Source: Myotis daubentonii (taxonomy: Eukaryota > Chordata > Mammalia > Chiroptera > Vespertilionidae). From it: a DNA stretch of 64,000 nt. The notes under the pieces are model-generated. The model worked only from the letters and a program-made list of their open reading frames with translations. It was not told where the DNA came from and searched no databases. Position 1 is the first letter of the stretch. Each line of letters opens with the position of its first letter. This document shows, one piece after another, positions 44,925 to 56,870 of this stretch. The stretch lies in contig NC_081844.1 of the NCBI RefSeq assembly GCF_963259705.1, positions 11,827,715-11,891,714 on the forward strand. Direction: 5' to 3'. The position numbers were made by a program, and so were the translations under genes.

Positions 44925-45490
44925 GTAGTTTCCTCCTCTTTAGCCGCATTTAACTACTTTGTCAATAATCTCATCACAGCTGAGGTATTCGGTCAGACGA
45001 TTGACAACCATAAGTGAAGAAAGCTCTTCGATAAAAGCCAGCGGATCAAACGGGGTCTTCTCATAATGCATCTGAACACCGCCATCCACGGCCGCCTCTC
45101 CAGCACTGGGTGTTCTCAGAAATATCTTGTTGACTTTGTCCAGGGCCACGGATGCCCTGTGGCTCCTCCAGATAGTCGGATAGTCGTAGCCGTCCTCCCA
45201 GTCATCAAATTCCTCGGCCTCAAAGTCAGAGCCAGCGAACAGGCCTGGCAGCTCCCCCGGGCTGGGCCGGCCTGCAGGCCTCGGTCCCCCACTGCCTCTG
45301 CGTAGGGCCTTCCTTCTCCGCCCGAGGGGGGCTGGTTGCAGGGGTGGTTCGGGGACGGCTCCTGGTTCCCGCTGCCTACCTCCATCTGTGGAAGGTCACC
45401 CTTGCCCGGCATCACATCCATCTGCAGGTCATTGCTCCCTTCATACAGCTCGGACAGCTCACCCTTCCTTTGCTTCACTGTCCCCAGCTT
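44925..45490 (-). pseudogene. EID1: EID1 retrocopy (processed pseudogene)
   Basis: EID1 is a nuclear inhibitor of p300/CBP acetyltransferase that also binds retinoblastoma protein through an LxCxE motif. Minus-strand sequence reads 'ELSELYEGSNDLQMDVMPG' at the start, an acidic 'DFEAEEFDDWEDGYDYP' block in the middle, and 'MHYEKTPFDPLAFIEELSS' with 'LSCDE' (the LxCxE motif) near the end. All are in EID1 order as I remember it. The start codon is lost (gtg gag context at about 45470) and at least one frameshift lies between 45150 and 45330. Two open pieces remain: 44940-45149 extended upstream, and 45116-45568. It is intronless, as is the parent gene, so absence of introns is not diagnostic. 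Probably L1-mediated. Confidence 0.8.
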
Positions 45491-45775
45491 TAAGAAATGT
45501 ACTCTCAAAATCACCTGGACTTGTGTTGTGAAGTATTTCTTGCAAAAAGTCAAGAACCGAAAGCCCACACCACTGGTAACATGACCAGTGCAAGCCTACT
45601 TTAATAGGTCTATATCTTTATCTCTTAGTGTTTGCATGTAATAAAAGAGATATAAAGGTAAAGGGGCTAATAAAATTTCCTCGGTTTGTCTTAATAGCTG
45701 AAATTTCACAATTAAGGTTTTATTTTTCAGGTTAACTATAGACTTCTTCATAAATTAAACATACTGCTAAAGAAT

Positions 45776-46105
45776 GAAAAGCAACCGACCCCAAATGGGG
45801 TCATTTCTGCTAAGCCCCTCCCCAGCAAACCAAGGCTTAAACTGCAGTTTCAGCTTCTTCCAGGAATGGGATCCTCTGCATGATAGCCCCCACCTTTCCT
45901 CAAAGAAAGGGGACTTAGCCTGAAACAATCCCCGCTTTGTTAGAAATTTCCCTTTGCTGCTCCATTCTGACTACAAAAGCTTTCAATTTTGAGCAGCTCC
46001 TCAGAGCTCTCTTCTACTCGCTAGATGGAATGCTGTCCAATTCATGAGTCATTGAATAAAGTCAATTAGATCTTCAAATCTACTTAGTTAAAAAAATTTT
46101 AGCAC
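45776..46105 (+). mobile_element. Probable ERV LTR
   Basis: TG start 'tgaaaagcaaccgacccc', 'cttctactcgctagatgg' and 'attgaataaagtcaattag' (poly-A signal with R/U5-like context), ending near 'ttttagca'. No TSD found. Confidence 0.45.
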
Positions 46106-46394
46106 CACTGAGTCCCTAGAAACTTCATCCAAATAAATTGTTCAGATTGCTTTCCTATAAGAAAGAGTATAAAAGCACTGACTTCCATGACAAGAGCATA
46201 ATCAATGAAGAGAAAGAATGAGTATAGACAGGTGACCACGTTTTCTAACTTCACTTTGCCTAGAACTGATCATATTTGTAGGATCAACATGGTGACAAAT
46301 CATTCTCTCCCTGGCCTTAGCTTTTGATTCAATGGCAGCTTTTGGTTCACACAAAAACCAAAGCCCCCTAATAGTAGAGGGAACAGGTATAATG
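46106..46394. other. No recognised feature
   Basis: Unique-looking DNA. Confidence 0.35.
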
Positions 46395-46600
46395 GTAGCA
46401 TTTATACCTTATTCATAACTCTTTCAACACAGTTATGCAAGCCTGGTGAATAGATTGTATTATTCCTATTTAACAGATGAAGAATCTGAAGCACCGAGCT
46501 TAGGTTAATGGATTTTCAAAGAACTTAGAACTAATTAGTGGAAAGGCAGGATTAGAACCTGGGTCTCCTGTCTTCCATTTCAATAGCAATTTCAACTATT
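46395..46600 (-). repeat. MIR-class repeat
   Basis: 'tattcctatttaacagatga' followed by 'ggcaggattagaacctgggt' is the antisense MIR pattern. Confidence 0.6.
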
Positions 46601-47129
46601 CTGAAGCTTCTTTATAAAGGAAGAACAATAGACTATTAAATTACTCACTGGTTCAAGGTATTTTGTAATTATCTAAAATGTACAAGCACTGTGGGAACTT
46701 CCTGTAAGGAATACAAAGGTAAGGACGAGGTGGCGTGCACCCTCAGCAAGGCCAGCTCTATGGAGTCTGAATGGAGGGCCTTCCTCCTTCCAGAATCAGG
46801 GAGAGTAGAGAGGTCTGGGCAGGAATCACAGAATATGTTGGGCTAGTGGTTGCTTTCTGGGAAATCTGTGAAGCAAAACAATAATACAGCTCAGAAGCAG
46901 TTAGGTTCTGGGGAGATTGCCACTACGCAGAATCACTCTACAAATGATCATTTTAAAGTCTGGGGAGGATAATTGAATTGGGGGTAGAAAGGATGAATTG
47001 AATCAAGAAATAAGGCAGAAAAGAGAGAGTTCTAGAAGTTGAACATAGGATTAAAAGCAAGTTGGTTGGATGTTGAGTTCCACAAAATGCTGCACCTTAG
47101 AGGTTGTTAATTTCCTTGGATGATATACT
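46601..47129. other. No recognised feature
   Basis: No coding or repeat signature that I can support. Confidence 0.35.
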
Positions 47130-47470
47130 AAACTGAACCTCTGGCTAGGAAATGAAATAAACTAACAGACGAAGTGGAGATAGACTCAGATACAGAGAAT
47201 AGACTGATAGTTGTCAGAGGGGAAGGTTTGTGGACTGGGTGAGAAAGGTGAAGGAATTAAAGAAAAAAAGAAAGACTCATGGACACAGACAACAGTATGG
47301 AGATTGTCAGAGGGAAGGGGGTGGTGGAAAGAGGTAGAAGACAGTAAAGGGGGGATATATGGTGATGGAAGGTGACTTGACTTAGATGATGTATTGTAGA
47401 ATTGTACACCTGAAACATATATAATTTTATTAACCAATGTCACCCCAATAAATTCAATAAGAAAGAAAAA
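47130..47470 (+). mobile_element. L1 3' UTR fragment
   Basis: 'gttgtcagaggggaaggttt', 'tgtagaattgtacacctgaa' and 'accaatgtcaccccaataaa' are the end of an L1MA/MB-type 3' UTR. No ORF2 remains. Confidence 0.78.
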
Positions 47471-47751
47471 ATGGCCTATGAATTAGAATTTAGGTAGGAA
47501 ATTAAAATTAAAAACAATATCCAAGCCCCACCTCCCAATGGTTCTGATTTAACTATGGCAGCCAGATGTTATTATTTTTAGTTTCTCAAGTGATTTGAAT
47601 GTGCATTCAGGTTTAGAATCCAATTGGAGTAAAGCTGAACCTGCAGGTGGATACACCTGGCCACAGAGTCCTTAGTACATCTATTAGCATTTTGGCTGGT
47701 TCTTTACTGGCCCCAGAAGCCAATGAACCTTGGTCAATAATAAGACTACAC

Positions 47752-48789
47752 CATGGAAAAGCTTCTGCACAGCAAAGGAAACCATCAACTGTACAAAATA
47801 ATGAGAGCCCACTGTATGGGAGAACATATTTGCCAATGATACATCTGATAAGGGGTTAATCTCCAAAATTTATAGGGAACTCATACAACTTAACAAAAGG
47901 AAGATAAACAATCCAATTAATAAATGGGCAAAGGGCCTAAGTAGACACTTCTCCAAAGTGGACATGCAGAAGGCCAAAAGGCATATGAAAAAATGCTCAA
48001 AGTCACTAATCATCAGAGAGATGCAAATCAAAACAACAATCAGATACCACCTTACACCTGTCAGAGTGGCTATTATCAACAAATCAACAAATGACAAGAG
48101 CTGGCGTGGATGTGGAGAAAAAGGAACCCTTGTGCACTGCTGGTGGGAATGCAGACTGGTGCAGCCAGTGTGGAAAACTGGAGTTTCCTCAAAAAATTAA
48201 AAATGGAACTTCCATTTGACCTAGTAATCCCACTTCTAGGAATATATCTCAAGAAATCAGAAACACCAATCAGAAAGGATATATGCACCCCTATGTCATA
48301 GCAGCACAATTTACAATAGCTAAGATTTGGAAACAGCCTAAGTGCCCATCAGCAGATGAGTGGATTAAAAAACTGTGGTACATCTACACAATAGAAAAAA
48401 GAAAGAACTGTTACTATTTGCAACAGAATGGATGGACCTAGAGAGCATTATGCTAAGCAAAATAAGTCAGTCAGAGAAAGATAGGTATCACATGATCTCA
48501 CTCATATGTGGAATCTAATGAACAATGTAAACAAAAATGATGAACAAAAATAGATCCAGAGACATAGAAGCATCGAACAGACTGTCAAACCTCAGAGGGA
48601 AGGCAAAGGGGGGTGGGTGGGTGGGAAGAGATCAACCAATGAACTTGTGTGCATATATGCATAACCCATGGACACAGACAATAGGGTGGTGAAGGCCTGG
48701 GTGAGAGGGTGGGGTGGGTTGAGAGAGATCAGTGAAGGGAAAGGGGACATATGTAATACATTCAACAATAAAGATAAAAAAATAAATAA
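47752..48789 (+). mobile_element. 5'-truncated L1 (copy F) with TSD
   Basis: Sense, about 1.04 kb: ORF2 C-terminal third ('cttctgcacagcaaaggaaa' to '[14 protein letters not shown]'), 3' UTR and A-rich tail. 10-bp TSD 'aagactacac' (47742-47751 and 48790-48799). A frameshift lies near 48180. Confidence 0.9.
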
Positions 48790-48799
48790 AAGACTACAC

Positions 48800-49480
48800 T
48801 GAGGGGGGAAAAATCTCTTCAAACCATCTATATTTAAAAATAAATGGACTTAAGCACTGTATCTCAAATTTACTTTTGTGAATTCTGATATAGTCTTGTG
48901 TCAGACCAAGAGAATCAAAATACTGCGCCTTAGAGGTTGTTAATTTCCTTGATGATATATTAAAGTTGGTTGATTCTGGCTGGTTGATTCTCTTCACATG
49001 TGAAGAGGTGTCACATGTGTGGAAGGATTTTAGGAATTGTGACAAAAGTACCTATGGGTGAAGAGTGTAAAGCAGAAAAATTGATCAGAACAGCATTATT
49101 TTTTATGGTGGTTTCAAAGATTAAAAATCAAGGTAAGCTCATGACACCAGGTTAATTGTATAACTGTCAAAGAATGTGTCATAAATTACTAAAGTTTTCT
49201 ATTCAGCAAGATGAGGTAGGCAGAGCAGAGCATTTTCCATTAAATACAGATTCCTTAAAAATTTATGGGAAATGCGAGGTGAAATAAAAGGAGTTTCTTT
49301 ACTGTTGGATTTTTTTCAGTCTCTATTATAAAGATGTAGGTGGCGAATCCCTAAAAAAGAGATGACAGTAAACTCTGCTTCCAAAATCTATCTCTTCTCT
49401 CCTCTTTTTCCCTCCTTTCCTCTCCCCTCCTCTCGCTTCTATTTGTGCTTAAACGCCCACCTCCCACCCCCCAAATAACA
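48800..49480. other. No recognised gene
   Basis: AT-rich unique-looking DNA with a pyrimidine-rich stretch at 49385-49470. Confidence 0.35.
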
Positions 49481-49488
49481 GCCTAGCC

Positions 49489-49883
49489 CAGTGGTCGGCA
49501 AACTCATTAGTCAACAGAGCCAAATATCAACAGTACAATGACTGAAATTCCTTTCGAGAGCTAAATTTTTTAAACTTAAACTATATAGGTAGGTACATTG
49601 TTATTAACTAATTAGGGTACTCCTAAGCTGGCCTTTGCTAAAAACGTCCTCAATCTGATTGAGGTACGTTCGCTGAGGTCGACCCCTTCCAACTCTCCCA
49701 CCCACACTCGTCTTGTATACTTGTTTCGTCTATCTCCTTTCCGAAAACCGACTTCTGCGCACGGGCCACGAAGTTTCAATCGCACTGTACGTGTGTGCCC
49801 GCAAGTGGTATTTTGTGGAAGAGCCACACTCAAGGGGCCAAAGAGCTGCATGTGGCTCGCGAGCCTCGGTTTGCCGACGACTG
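49489..49883 (+). mobile_element. hAT MITE, 395 bp
   Basis: Ends 'cagtggtcggcaaactc' and 'ggtttgccgacgactg' form imperfect inverted repeats. TSD gcctagcc/gtctagcc (49481-49488 and 49884-49891, 7 of 8). The middle keeps many CpGs. The antisense 79-codon frame across it is not a transposase. Confidence 0.85.
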
Positions 49884-49885
49884 GT

Positions 49886-50061
49886 CTAGCCAGTTTGGTT
49901 CAGTGGATAGAGCATCGGCCCTTGGACTGAAGGGTCCCTTGTTTGATTCCAGTCAAGGATACCAATCCATGTGTTTCTCTCTCACATCGATGTTTTTCTC
50001 CCCCTCCCTTCTACTCTGTCTAAAAAAAAAAAAAGAAAAAAAAATCCTTGGGGGTGAGGAT
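49886..50061 (+). mobile_element. Ves SINE 9 with internal deletion
   Basis: Sense: head 'ctagccagtttggttcag', then 'aatccatgtgtttctctctc' follows too early, so the middle is deleted. A-rich tail. It begins within the right TSD of the hAT MITE. Confidence 0.88.
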
Positions 50062-50063
50062 TA

Positions 50064-50092
50064 ACACACACACCACCACCACCACCACCACC
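50064..50092 (+). repeat. (CA)/(CCA) microsatellite
   Basis: Short CA then CCA run at the tail of SINE 9. Confidence 0.9.
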
Positions 50093-51763
50093 AAAAACAA
50101 ACAAAAAGAAGTCACAGAGAATTGGGGAAAATGAGAACCAATTAATTTCATCTTTTTCTTTTCTTTTTTTTTTTTAAATTTTATTAGTTCAGGGTTATTC
50201 AACCAATTTTTACTGAATGACTAATTTTTTCTACTTTAATTTTTTTAAAATTATAGTTTATATTCAATATTATTTTGTATTAGTAAGTGGTTAGACAATT
50301 ATATAGTTTACAAAGTGTTTCCCTGATATTTCCAGTACCCACCTGACACTATACATAGTTATTACAATATTGACTATTGCTTCCACCCAGTCCAAATGTT
50401 TGGTTACTCTTTAAACCTTAGGTCATTACTGAGTCATGGACCTTGGTAGGCTAGGGCATCTGTAAGTCCAAGCTCTACGACAGCTCCAAGAAGCACTAAC
50501 TGGAAAAGATACAGAAGGAGCATGAGCAATTGAGAGCCTCCAACCAAGAAGGGGACCTATGTTGAATCTCTTTATCAAGTTGGTCTTGAGGCACAAGGTA
50601 TCTCTGGGAAAGAATTTGGAACAGGGACTAGTGATGGGCCAGGAGGACCCTTCCCCCAAATGTCAGACTCCATCTGCCTCTGCCTCCTTCACAGTAGCCA
50701 CCTGGAGAGGATGACAAGAAGGACCAGGAATCTTAGGGGTGCAGCATCTCCTTCCTCTCCCCGCACCCAGATTTGGGCACTTGTCCTCACATGAAATAGC
50801 AAGAATGGGCTCCTAGCTTGCCAAGTCTTTCAGCCTCTGCTGCTTTGGAGAAACAGGGATCATGGAGGACAGTCCCAGGTATGTGCCTGAATCTTCCCGA
50901 AGGAGCCTGGAAACTGGCTTTGGATGGGTGGTGGTGGTGGTGGGAGCTTGCTCTCAGCCTGTGCTCTAACCACCCCTTCACCAGCGAGTTCTCCTCCCTA
51001 AAGAGACATTGACATAAAACAGTACATGTGTCAATAAAGAAGTATAATGCAAGAACTGAAAGAAAAGCTTTTCATTTGCATTTCAAATGAACAAACTAAT
51101 ATATATTCTAAATAGATGAGTAAGCTATTTATCAATGTGCAAAGAAACTACCTCCCTCTCTATCCACTGATGAAAATAACCCCCGACCCTATTTTATAGT
51201 GATGGTGAGCTCCTGGTCTCTAGGCTCGGTCATATTTGGGCTCATTATGGCTCTCTGATGGGTGATTTTTAGGGCTCTCTGTCATTATTTGTCTGCATTA
51301 ATGATACTTCCCATCTTTAATACACAGTCCCTGTGCTTCATCTCAGCTTTTGAACAGCTGCTATGCAATTTTAAAAATCACCCTGAATAGTAAAATGGAC
51401 AAATGAGTTTTCTGTGAGTATGAAGGACAAATTGGGTAAATGGACTTGCCTCATCTGGGAGCCAGAACTTCAATGAATTTCCACACAGCAAGTTATTCTT
51501 CATTCCATTTTAGTAGTATGAATCCTGAATTTAAAATGAGCATGAAAAGCCACTTTCTTTTAGATAGATTCCTGCTTCTGGCTCATTAAAGCTGCAAAAG
51601 CTTTAGTTCAGTGAGTGCCAACCACATAACAGTTCCACCCTCGGGGGAAAAGAATGTCCCTTTCTTCCTTGCAATCTTTGGACTGCTGGATCTCCCCAAA
51701 ACTGTCAGGGAAGAGAAATCTTTTCTCTCCAGGGAAAAGAAAATTCTAGAGAATAGAATAACC
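50093..51763. other. No recognised gene
   Basis: 50430-51010 is relatively GC-rich with short frames on both strands but no recognisable domain or splice-bounded exon. It is a candidate conserved non-coding segment, untested. Confidence 0.35.
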
Positions 51764-51782
51764 ATTTAAATAATGACCTATA

Positions 51783-52020
51783 GACCAGCTGGGGTGTCTC
51801 AATGGTTAAGTGTAGACCTATGAACCAGGAAGTCATGATTCAATTTCCCAACAGGGCACATGCCCTGGTTTTGGGCTCAATCCCCTGTAGGGGGAATGCA
51901 GGAGGCAGTGATCAATGATTATCTTTCATCATTGATGTTTCTTTCTTTCTCTCCCCTCCCCCCCAACCTTCTTCTCTGAAATAAATAAAAACACCACCAC
52001 ATTTTAAAAAAACCAAGCAT
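51783..52020 (+). mobile_element. Ves SINE 10 with 19-bp TSD
   Basis: Sense, diverged head 'agaccagctggggtgtctc', CT-rich body and A tail. The 19-bp TSD 'atttaaataatgacctata' is perfect (51764-51782 and 52021-52039). Confidence 0.94.
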
Positions 52021-52149
52021 ATTTAAATAATGACCTATAAATCTTCTCATTAAAGTTGGAGTGCAGAGTCCTCTGAGGGAGGGAGTGCGGGAAAATGTGT
52101 TCTCTCCAAGGCAAAGGAAAAACACTCCCTGCCAGCACAGCCACGGGAT

Positions 52150-52560
52150 GGAATTGAGCTCTTTTGGTCATATGTCCTGACCAGAATGCCTCAAAGCCTC
52201 TCTAGAAGTGTAACAGGGAAAAATGTTCCATCTCTCTGACTCTACCTTGTTCGAGCCTGCATTGTTCTAATGGCCTTCAGGCTAATAGTTCCTGCTTTAG
52301 ACATGCTAATCATTAGAGGAATTTTGCTGAGTTTTTACAAAAACAGCCTCTCCCACTTCCCCTTCCATGGACTTAAAAGAAGCCCGGACCCTGTACTTTT
52401 TAAAGATAGATTTGAGGATGAGGGCGCCCATCTTCTAGATTAGCACTTTCTTTTTTTAAAAAAATGTTTTATTGATTTTTTACAGGGCTAGATTAGCACT
52501 TTCTTGATAAATAATCCTTTTCTTACTCCAAACTGACATTTTGAGTTTTGACCTTTTAAA
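52150..52560 (+). mobile_element. Probable ERV LTR, 3' part
   Basis: 'cttaaaagaagcccggaccc' followed by 'gggcgcccatcttctagat' and 'gataaataatccttttctta' resembles the R/U5 of class I LTRs. Limits uncertain. A 35-bp SINE remnant is inserted at 52453-52487. Confidence 0.4.
52453..52487 (-). mobile_element. 35-bp 5'-truncated Ves SINE remnant
   Basis: Only the SINE tail ('atgttttattgattttttac' preceded by A/T) is present, flanked by a perfect 18-bp TSD 'ctagattagcactttctt' (52435-52452 and 52488-52505). Confidence 0.88.
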
Positions 52561-52709
52561 GCACTGGCTACATGGACTTTGAACCAATAAGAGAAATCGT
52601 AAAATAAGAATTAAATACATATACAAATAGAAATGAATGAATAAAGAATAAAAAGCCAGTAGAGTTGATAAACAAATCCAAGGGCTCATTCTTTTAAAAG
52701 ATTAGTAAA

Positions 52710-52941
52710 GCTGAAACCGGTTTGGCTCAGTGGATAGAGCGTCGGTCTGCGGACTGAAAGGTCCCAGGTTGGATTCCGGTCAAGGGCATGTACCTTGGTT
52801 GCGGGCACATCCCCAGTGGGAGATGTGCAGGAGGCAGCTGATCGATGTTTCTCTCTCATCGATGTTTCTAACTCTCTATCTCTCTCCCTTCCTCTCTGTA
52901 GAAAATCAATAAAATATATTTTAAAAAATGTTTTAAAAAAA
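52710..52941 (+). mobile_element. Ves SINE 11 (well preserved)
   Basis: Sense, near-consensus: 'ccggtttggctcagtggata' (A box), 'ggttggattcc' (B box with one change), 'gaggcagctgatcgatgttt', A tail. TSD 'aaaagattagtaaa' (52696-52709 and 52942-52955). Confidence 0.95.
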
Positions 52942-53067
52942 AAAAGATTAGTAAAACATAAATACCATAACTAATCACAGTCCTGATAAATGTTTCCTCC
53001 TTCTTTGATTTCCCTAAAGTAATTCCACTATCCTTATCACTTTTAGGGCCTCCAAAGGAGGAATGCA

Positions 53068-53365
53068 TGAGGCCAAAAGGGGTAAAGAATTATGAATTTA
53101 TTAGATCATCTGGAAAGCCAGATGCCTGAGCCTCAAAATGGCACCAGCACCCAGGGATGGGGAGTCAGAGATTTTTAAAGACTCTGCAGGCTTTTTCTGG
53201 GTGGAGAATTCTCGGGGCGGGTCCTGAGGGGAAAGATAATGGTCTTAGCAAGTGGAATGTGGTCTTAGCAAGTGCTAAGCAAAAGGGAATGTCAGTTGTG
53301 AAGTGATCTAAAGGTCAGTTCCCAGGGGAAGGGGTGTTGATTCAATTATTTGATCAGACCTAACA
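53068..53365 (-). mobile_element. Solo LTR, antisense (probable)
   Basis: On the minus strand: TG ('tgttaggtctgatc') to CA ('ccttttggcctca'), 298 bp, TATA-like 'tctttaaaaat' and 'ctaataaattcataat' poly-A signal. No matching TSD, so the ends may be off by a few bases. Confidence 0.6.
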
Positions 53366-53630
53366 ATAATTCATTTATTCCTTTGTTTTCCTTTATTTTC
53401 TTCGGAGTACTAAAATTCCATTGCATATCTATGTTTCCTTTTTATTGCCCTCTCTGCTTTTGTAGTATGATCTCTAAAATGGAAGGGCTTTTTTCTGTTT
53501 TGTTCCAAAGATTCCCTCAGCACAGGGAGTATAGTAGCAGCTCTATAATTATGGTTAAATATGTGGATAATAAAGAAGGAAAAAGAAAATAACATATGCT
53601 CAATAGTAAACATGAGAAAAGATATATATA

Positions 53631-53993
53631 GCTATATATATGAAAGCCTAAGTGACCGAACGACCGAACAACTAGTCGACCAGGGGCTATGACGCACACT
53701 GACCACAAGGGGGCAGATCCACAACACAAGAGCTGCTTCCTGGTGATCAGTGTGGTCCCACAGCGGGAGTACCGCTCAGCTGACCGATGGGGGCCAGATG
53801 CTGGGCTCAGGACTGGTGAGTGCAGCTGCAGTGGCACTAGCCTTTCACGCCTCTGCAGTAGCACTACTGGGCAGTGGCAGCAGGCACACCAGAGCCAGGA
53901 TGAGCAGGAGCCATGCGGCACCCAGCCCGGGCAGGGATCAGGCCGAAAGGGGCAGTCTGACATCCCTTGAGGGGTCCAGGACTCAGCCTCTAG
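53631..53993 (+). mobile_element. Non-autonomous Helitron 12
   Basis: Starts 'gctatatatatgaaagccta' (first base off consensus) and ends 'agcctctag' with CTAG 53990-53993. The terminal hairpin is lost. It has the 'aagtgaccgaacgaccg' block of the subfamily shared with Helitrons 4 and 15. Confidence 0.82.
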
Positions 53994-54003
53994 TATATAA
54001 TAT

Positions 54004-54031
54004 TTAATTAATTAATTAATTAATTAATTTA
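54004..54031. repeat. (AATT)n tract
   Basis: Seven AATT units between Helitron 12 and SINE 12, probably grown from the SINE target or tail. Confidence 0.95.
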
Positions 54032-54267
54032 ATCCTCACCTCAGGATATGTTTTCCATTGATTTTTAGGGAGAGTGGAATAGAGGGAAAGACAGAGAGAA
54101 ACATTGATGTGAGAGAGGCACATCGATTGGTTGCCTCCTGCATGCACCCGACCAGGGCCAAGGCCGGGGAGGAGCCTACAACCAAGGTATGTGCCCTTGA
54201 CTGAATCGAACCTGGGACCTTTGGTCTGCAGGCTGATGCTCTATTCACTGAGCCAACCTGGCAAGGA
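54032..54267 (-). mobile_element. Ves SINE 12
   Basis: Antisense: 'aatcctcacctcaggatatg' tail side, head 'gagccaacctggcaagg' at right. Confidence 0.93.
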
Positions 54268-56349
54268 CTATATATGTAATTTTTATATATACATGTATTC
54301 TATCTAGAAATAGATATAATCGACGAATATATATAATCTTGAAAAATTTGGACAAAAACATATAAAATAATAAAGTTACATGTCAGTTGCATTTTATATC
54401 AGTAAGGCCTTCCCAAATTAATGATGATACACTTGTAAATAAAATACTAGAATAATATATATATAACTGTATCATCTTGGGTCTTGTGTTGAGAAAGAAC
54501 TTTATAAAAATGATCTTGAGCAAGCATAAAGTGAAAGATTGATGATCGTGAATGTCCTAAAACAAAAAATAAAATCAACATTTTAGGAACAAGTAAACTA
54601 GGAAAGTATTCACAACATAAATAAAAGATGAACACCGTAATATAACAGAACCTTTAAAATTTAAGAAAAATTTAGGGATTTCTTTCAAAATAGACAAAAT
54701 ATATAGGCAGGCAATTTACCAAATAGGAAATACAGATGGCTGGTGAACATATTAGAATGACTTGCCTCCAGTTAGTATTGAAATACAAGTTCAATGCAAT
54801 TTCATTTTCAGCTATAATAATGGTCCAAAAAATGACTAGTAAAGATTAGTATTCAGTCTTGGTGAAGATGCAGAGGATGAGATACTCAAATACTGATGAT
54901 GGTTTGACAAATTGATTGAATCTTACTGGAAATGAGCCTCTCAATTACATATATTATACACATCTTCAAACTAAGCATAACCTTTGCAGCAGTAGTTTTA
55001 CCTCTAGAAATTTATCATGAGAAAAATGCTAGAGAATTCTATCAAGACTTAGTTACAAGGACCTTAATAACAATGTTGTTTATAATAGCCCTAAGTTAGA
55101 AAGTAAATGTCCTTTAATTTTGAATTTATTAAATAAATCATGGCTTATACATGTGATTTATACAGACATTAAAAACAATTGTGGACTAGACATTAGATGA
55201 TATTGAAGAACTCATCTTAATATTATTAGGGGTGGTAGCGGTTTGTAGTTATGTTTTCTTTTAAACTTCTCATCTGTTAGAAATACATTTAGAAAAAGGG
55301 GAAATATCAGATATTCATATCAAATATTCATTTGGGTCACTTTAAAATACTCCACCCTTTCCCATTCCAAAAAGTATGTGGGTAACATAGATGAAAAATA
55401 TCTCAACACTGGGGGTCACTCCTCTGTGACTTAACCACTCTGTGCAATGCCTCCCCATGTGACACGGGGCTGAAAAAGAATCGACGTCTTCAGTTGTGGA
55501 GGTTGAATAAGGCAACGCAGGTATTACCACAGTGTTGGGCACAGAGTCAGGAGCCTTCCCAGGATGCAATATGTAAGACCATGGTAGGTGCTCAGAGGCA
55601 CAACCACTCTGGTTTTGAAAGGTTAGCTTTCTTTCAACTGATGTCTGAATTTCAATGGTGCAGGGCTAGGGAGGCCTGGGTAAGACAATACCAGGGGCAG
55701 ATACCAGGGACGAGAGCTACCAAATGGGTAAGAGTGTATTTAACAGAGAAAAAAAATAAATGTTTCTTTCAAAACTTTGCCAGAAGCTCCCCCTGCTGCC
55801 TGCAATAACCCACAGGCAGTAGCAATGGGCCAGGTATTGGATAAGGAGGCCAGTCCAGAGATCCTGTTCTTTAAGCCACTGACTCCTCTGGAAGTCCTAC
55901 CCATTCTTGGTTTTCCTTCCTGAACGTCATTTTTATTTAGGTGGGATTTTTACTGCCGAATTCAAAAGACTGACTAGTGTTGGAGAGTGGGGAGAATTTT
56001 CTCTCCTAATGCTTCTCTCTGGTTTAATAATAAAATTGACACGAGATAGAGTAACAGGAGCAGATAACCAAATTTATTATGTATGTACATATGGGGGTTC
56101 TGTAAAAATATGGGATCCAAGGACAAATCAGATGGTTTAAGTTTATATGCAACGTTGAGCTAAGGAGAAAGGGGGCTAGAGGGTTAGGCTTCAAAAGGTA
56201 GGAAGGCAATTCACTTGGAGATGGAGAAACAAATGTTTGGTCAACAAACGTTTGCTGGCCTATCTTTAACAATGGGACACAGAGCAGACTTTGACTGAAG
56301 GGGTCTTGCTAGGTTCCTCCCTGTCCCCAAATTCTATTAGTTACTTATT
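54268..56349. other. No recognised gene; old L1 fragment
   Basis: 54840-55180 resembles an old sense L1 C-terminus ('ttacctctagaaatttatca', 'ataatagccctaagttagaa'). 55900-56270 may be LTR-derived, but no ends were found. The frames at 55494-55808 and 55907-56140 have no domains. Confidence 0.35.
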
Positions 56350-56870
56350 CTGCCTTGGCCTGGTCGGGACAAGCGCAGGTGTCCGAGGGTCAGCGATAAC
56401 AACGTCCCCCTCGGGTCTTTAAGGCCTAAGGCAACCGAGCCAAGTCATAAACATCAACACACAGAGACAGACGTCAGTCTGCCACCACACAGGGCTTTAT
56501 TACCAGTTCCTAGTGGATCCTAGCACCAGTGCGGCCACCTGGTGATGCACACCGACAAGGTCGAAGACGAAAACGGGAGCGGGGTGGCTGGGTGTCGGTC
56601 CCGGTGGAGCATCCCGGGGTTGTCTTGTAGAGCGATGTGGAGTCCTCCTCTCTCGGGGCAGGAGACACTGAGTGTCAAACGTCCGGGGTTTTTATGGGGT
56701 CGAGTAAACACGACGGTCCTTATCAGTGGCTGCCGGCTGTGGTGTGCTGTACTGGTGCGATATGGTCTAGGGTACAAGTTCTGGGCGTTCACTCACTTGG
56801 GAAAGTACATTCGGGTTTTGTGGGCCTCACACAGGGTTACAACTTAATATTGAAATGTGGGGGTCACTAC
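56350..56870 (-). mobile_element. CpG-rich LTR, antisense (probable ERV)
   Basis: On the minus strand: start near 'tgtagtgacccccacatttc', a TATA-like 'cataaaaaccccggacg', a poly-A signal 'gtaataaagccctgtgtgg', then a GC-rich U5. Many intact CpGs suggest youth. The exact ends and TSD could not be fixed. The two overlapping ~100-codon frames lack domains. Confidence 0.6.

Noticed and set aside
45116..45568. Functional EID1 gene
   Set aside because: Start codon lost and frame shifted relative to the C-terminal part; best read as a retrocopy.
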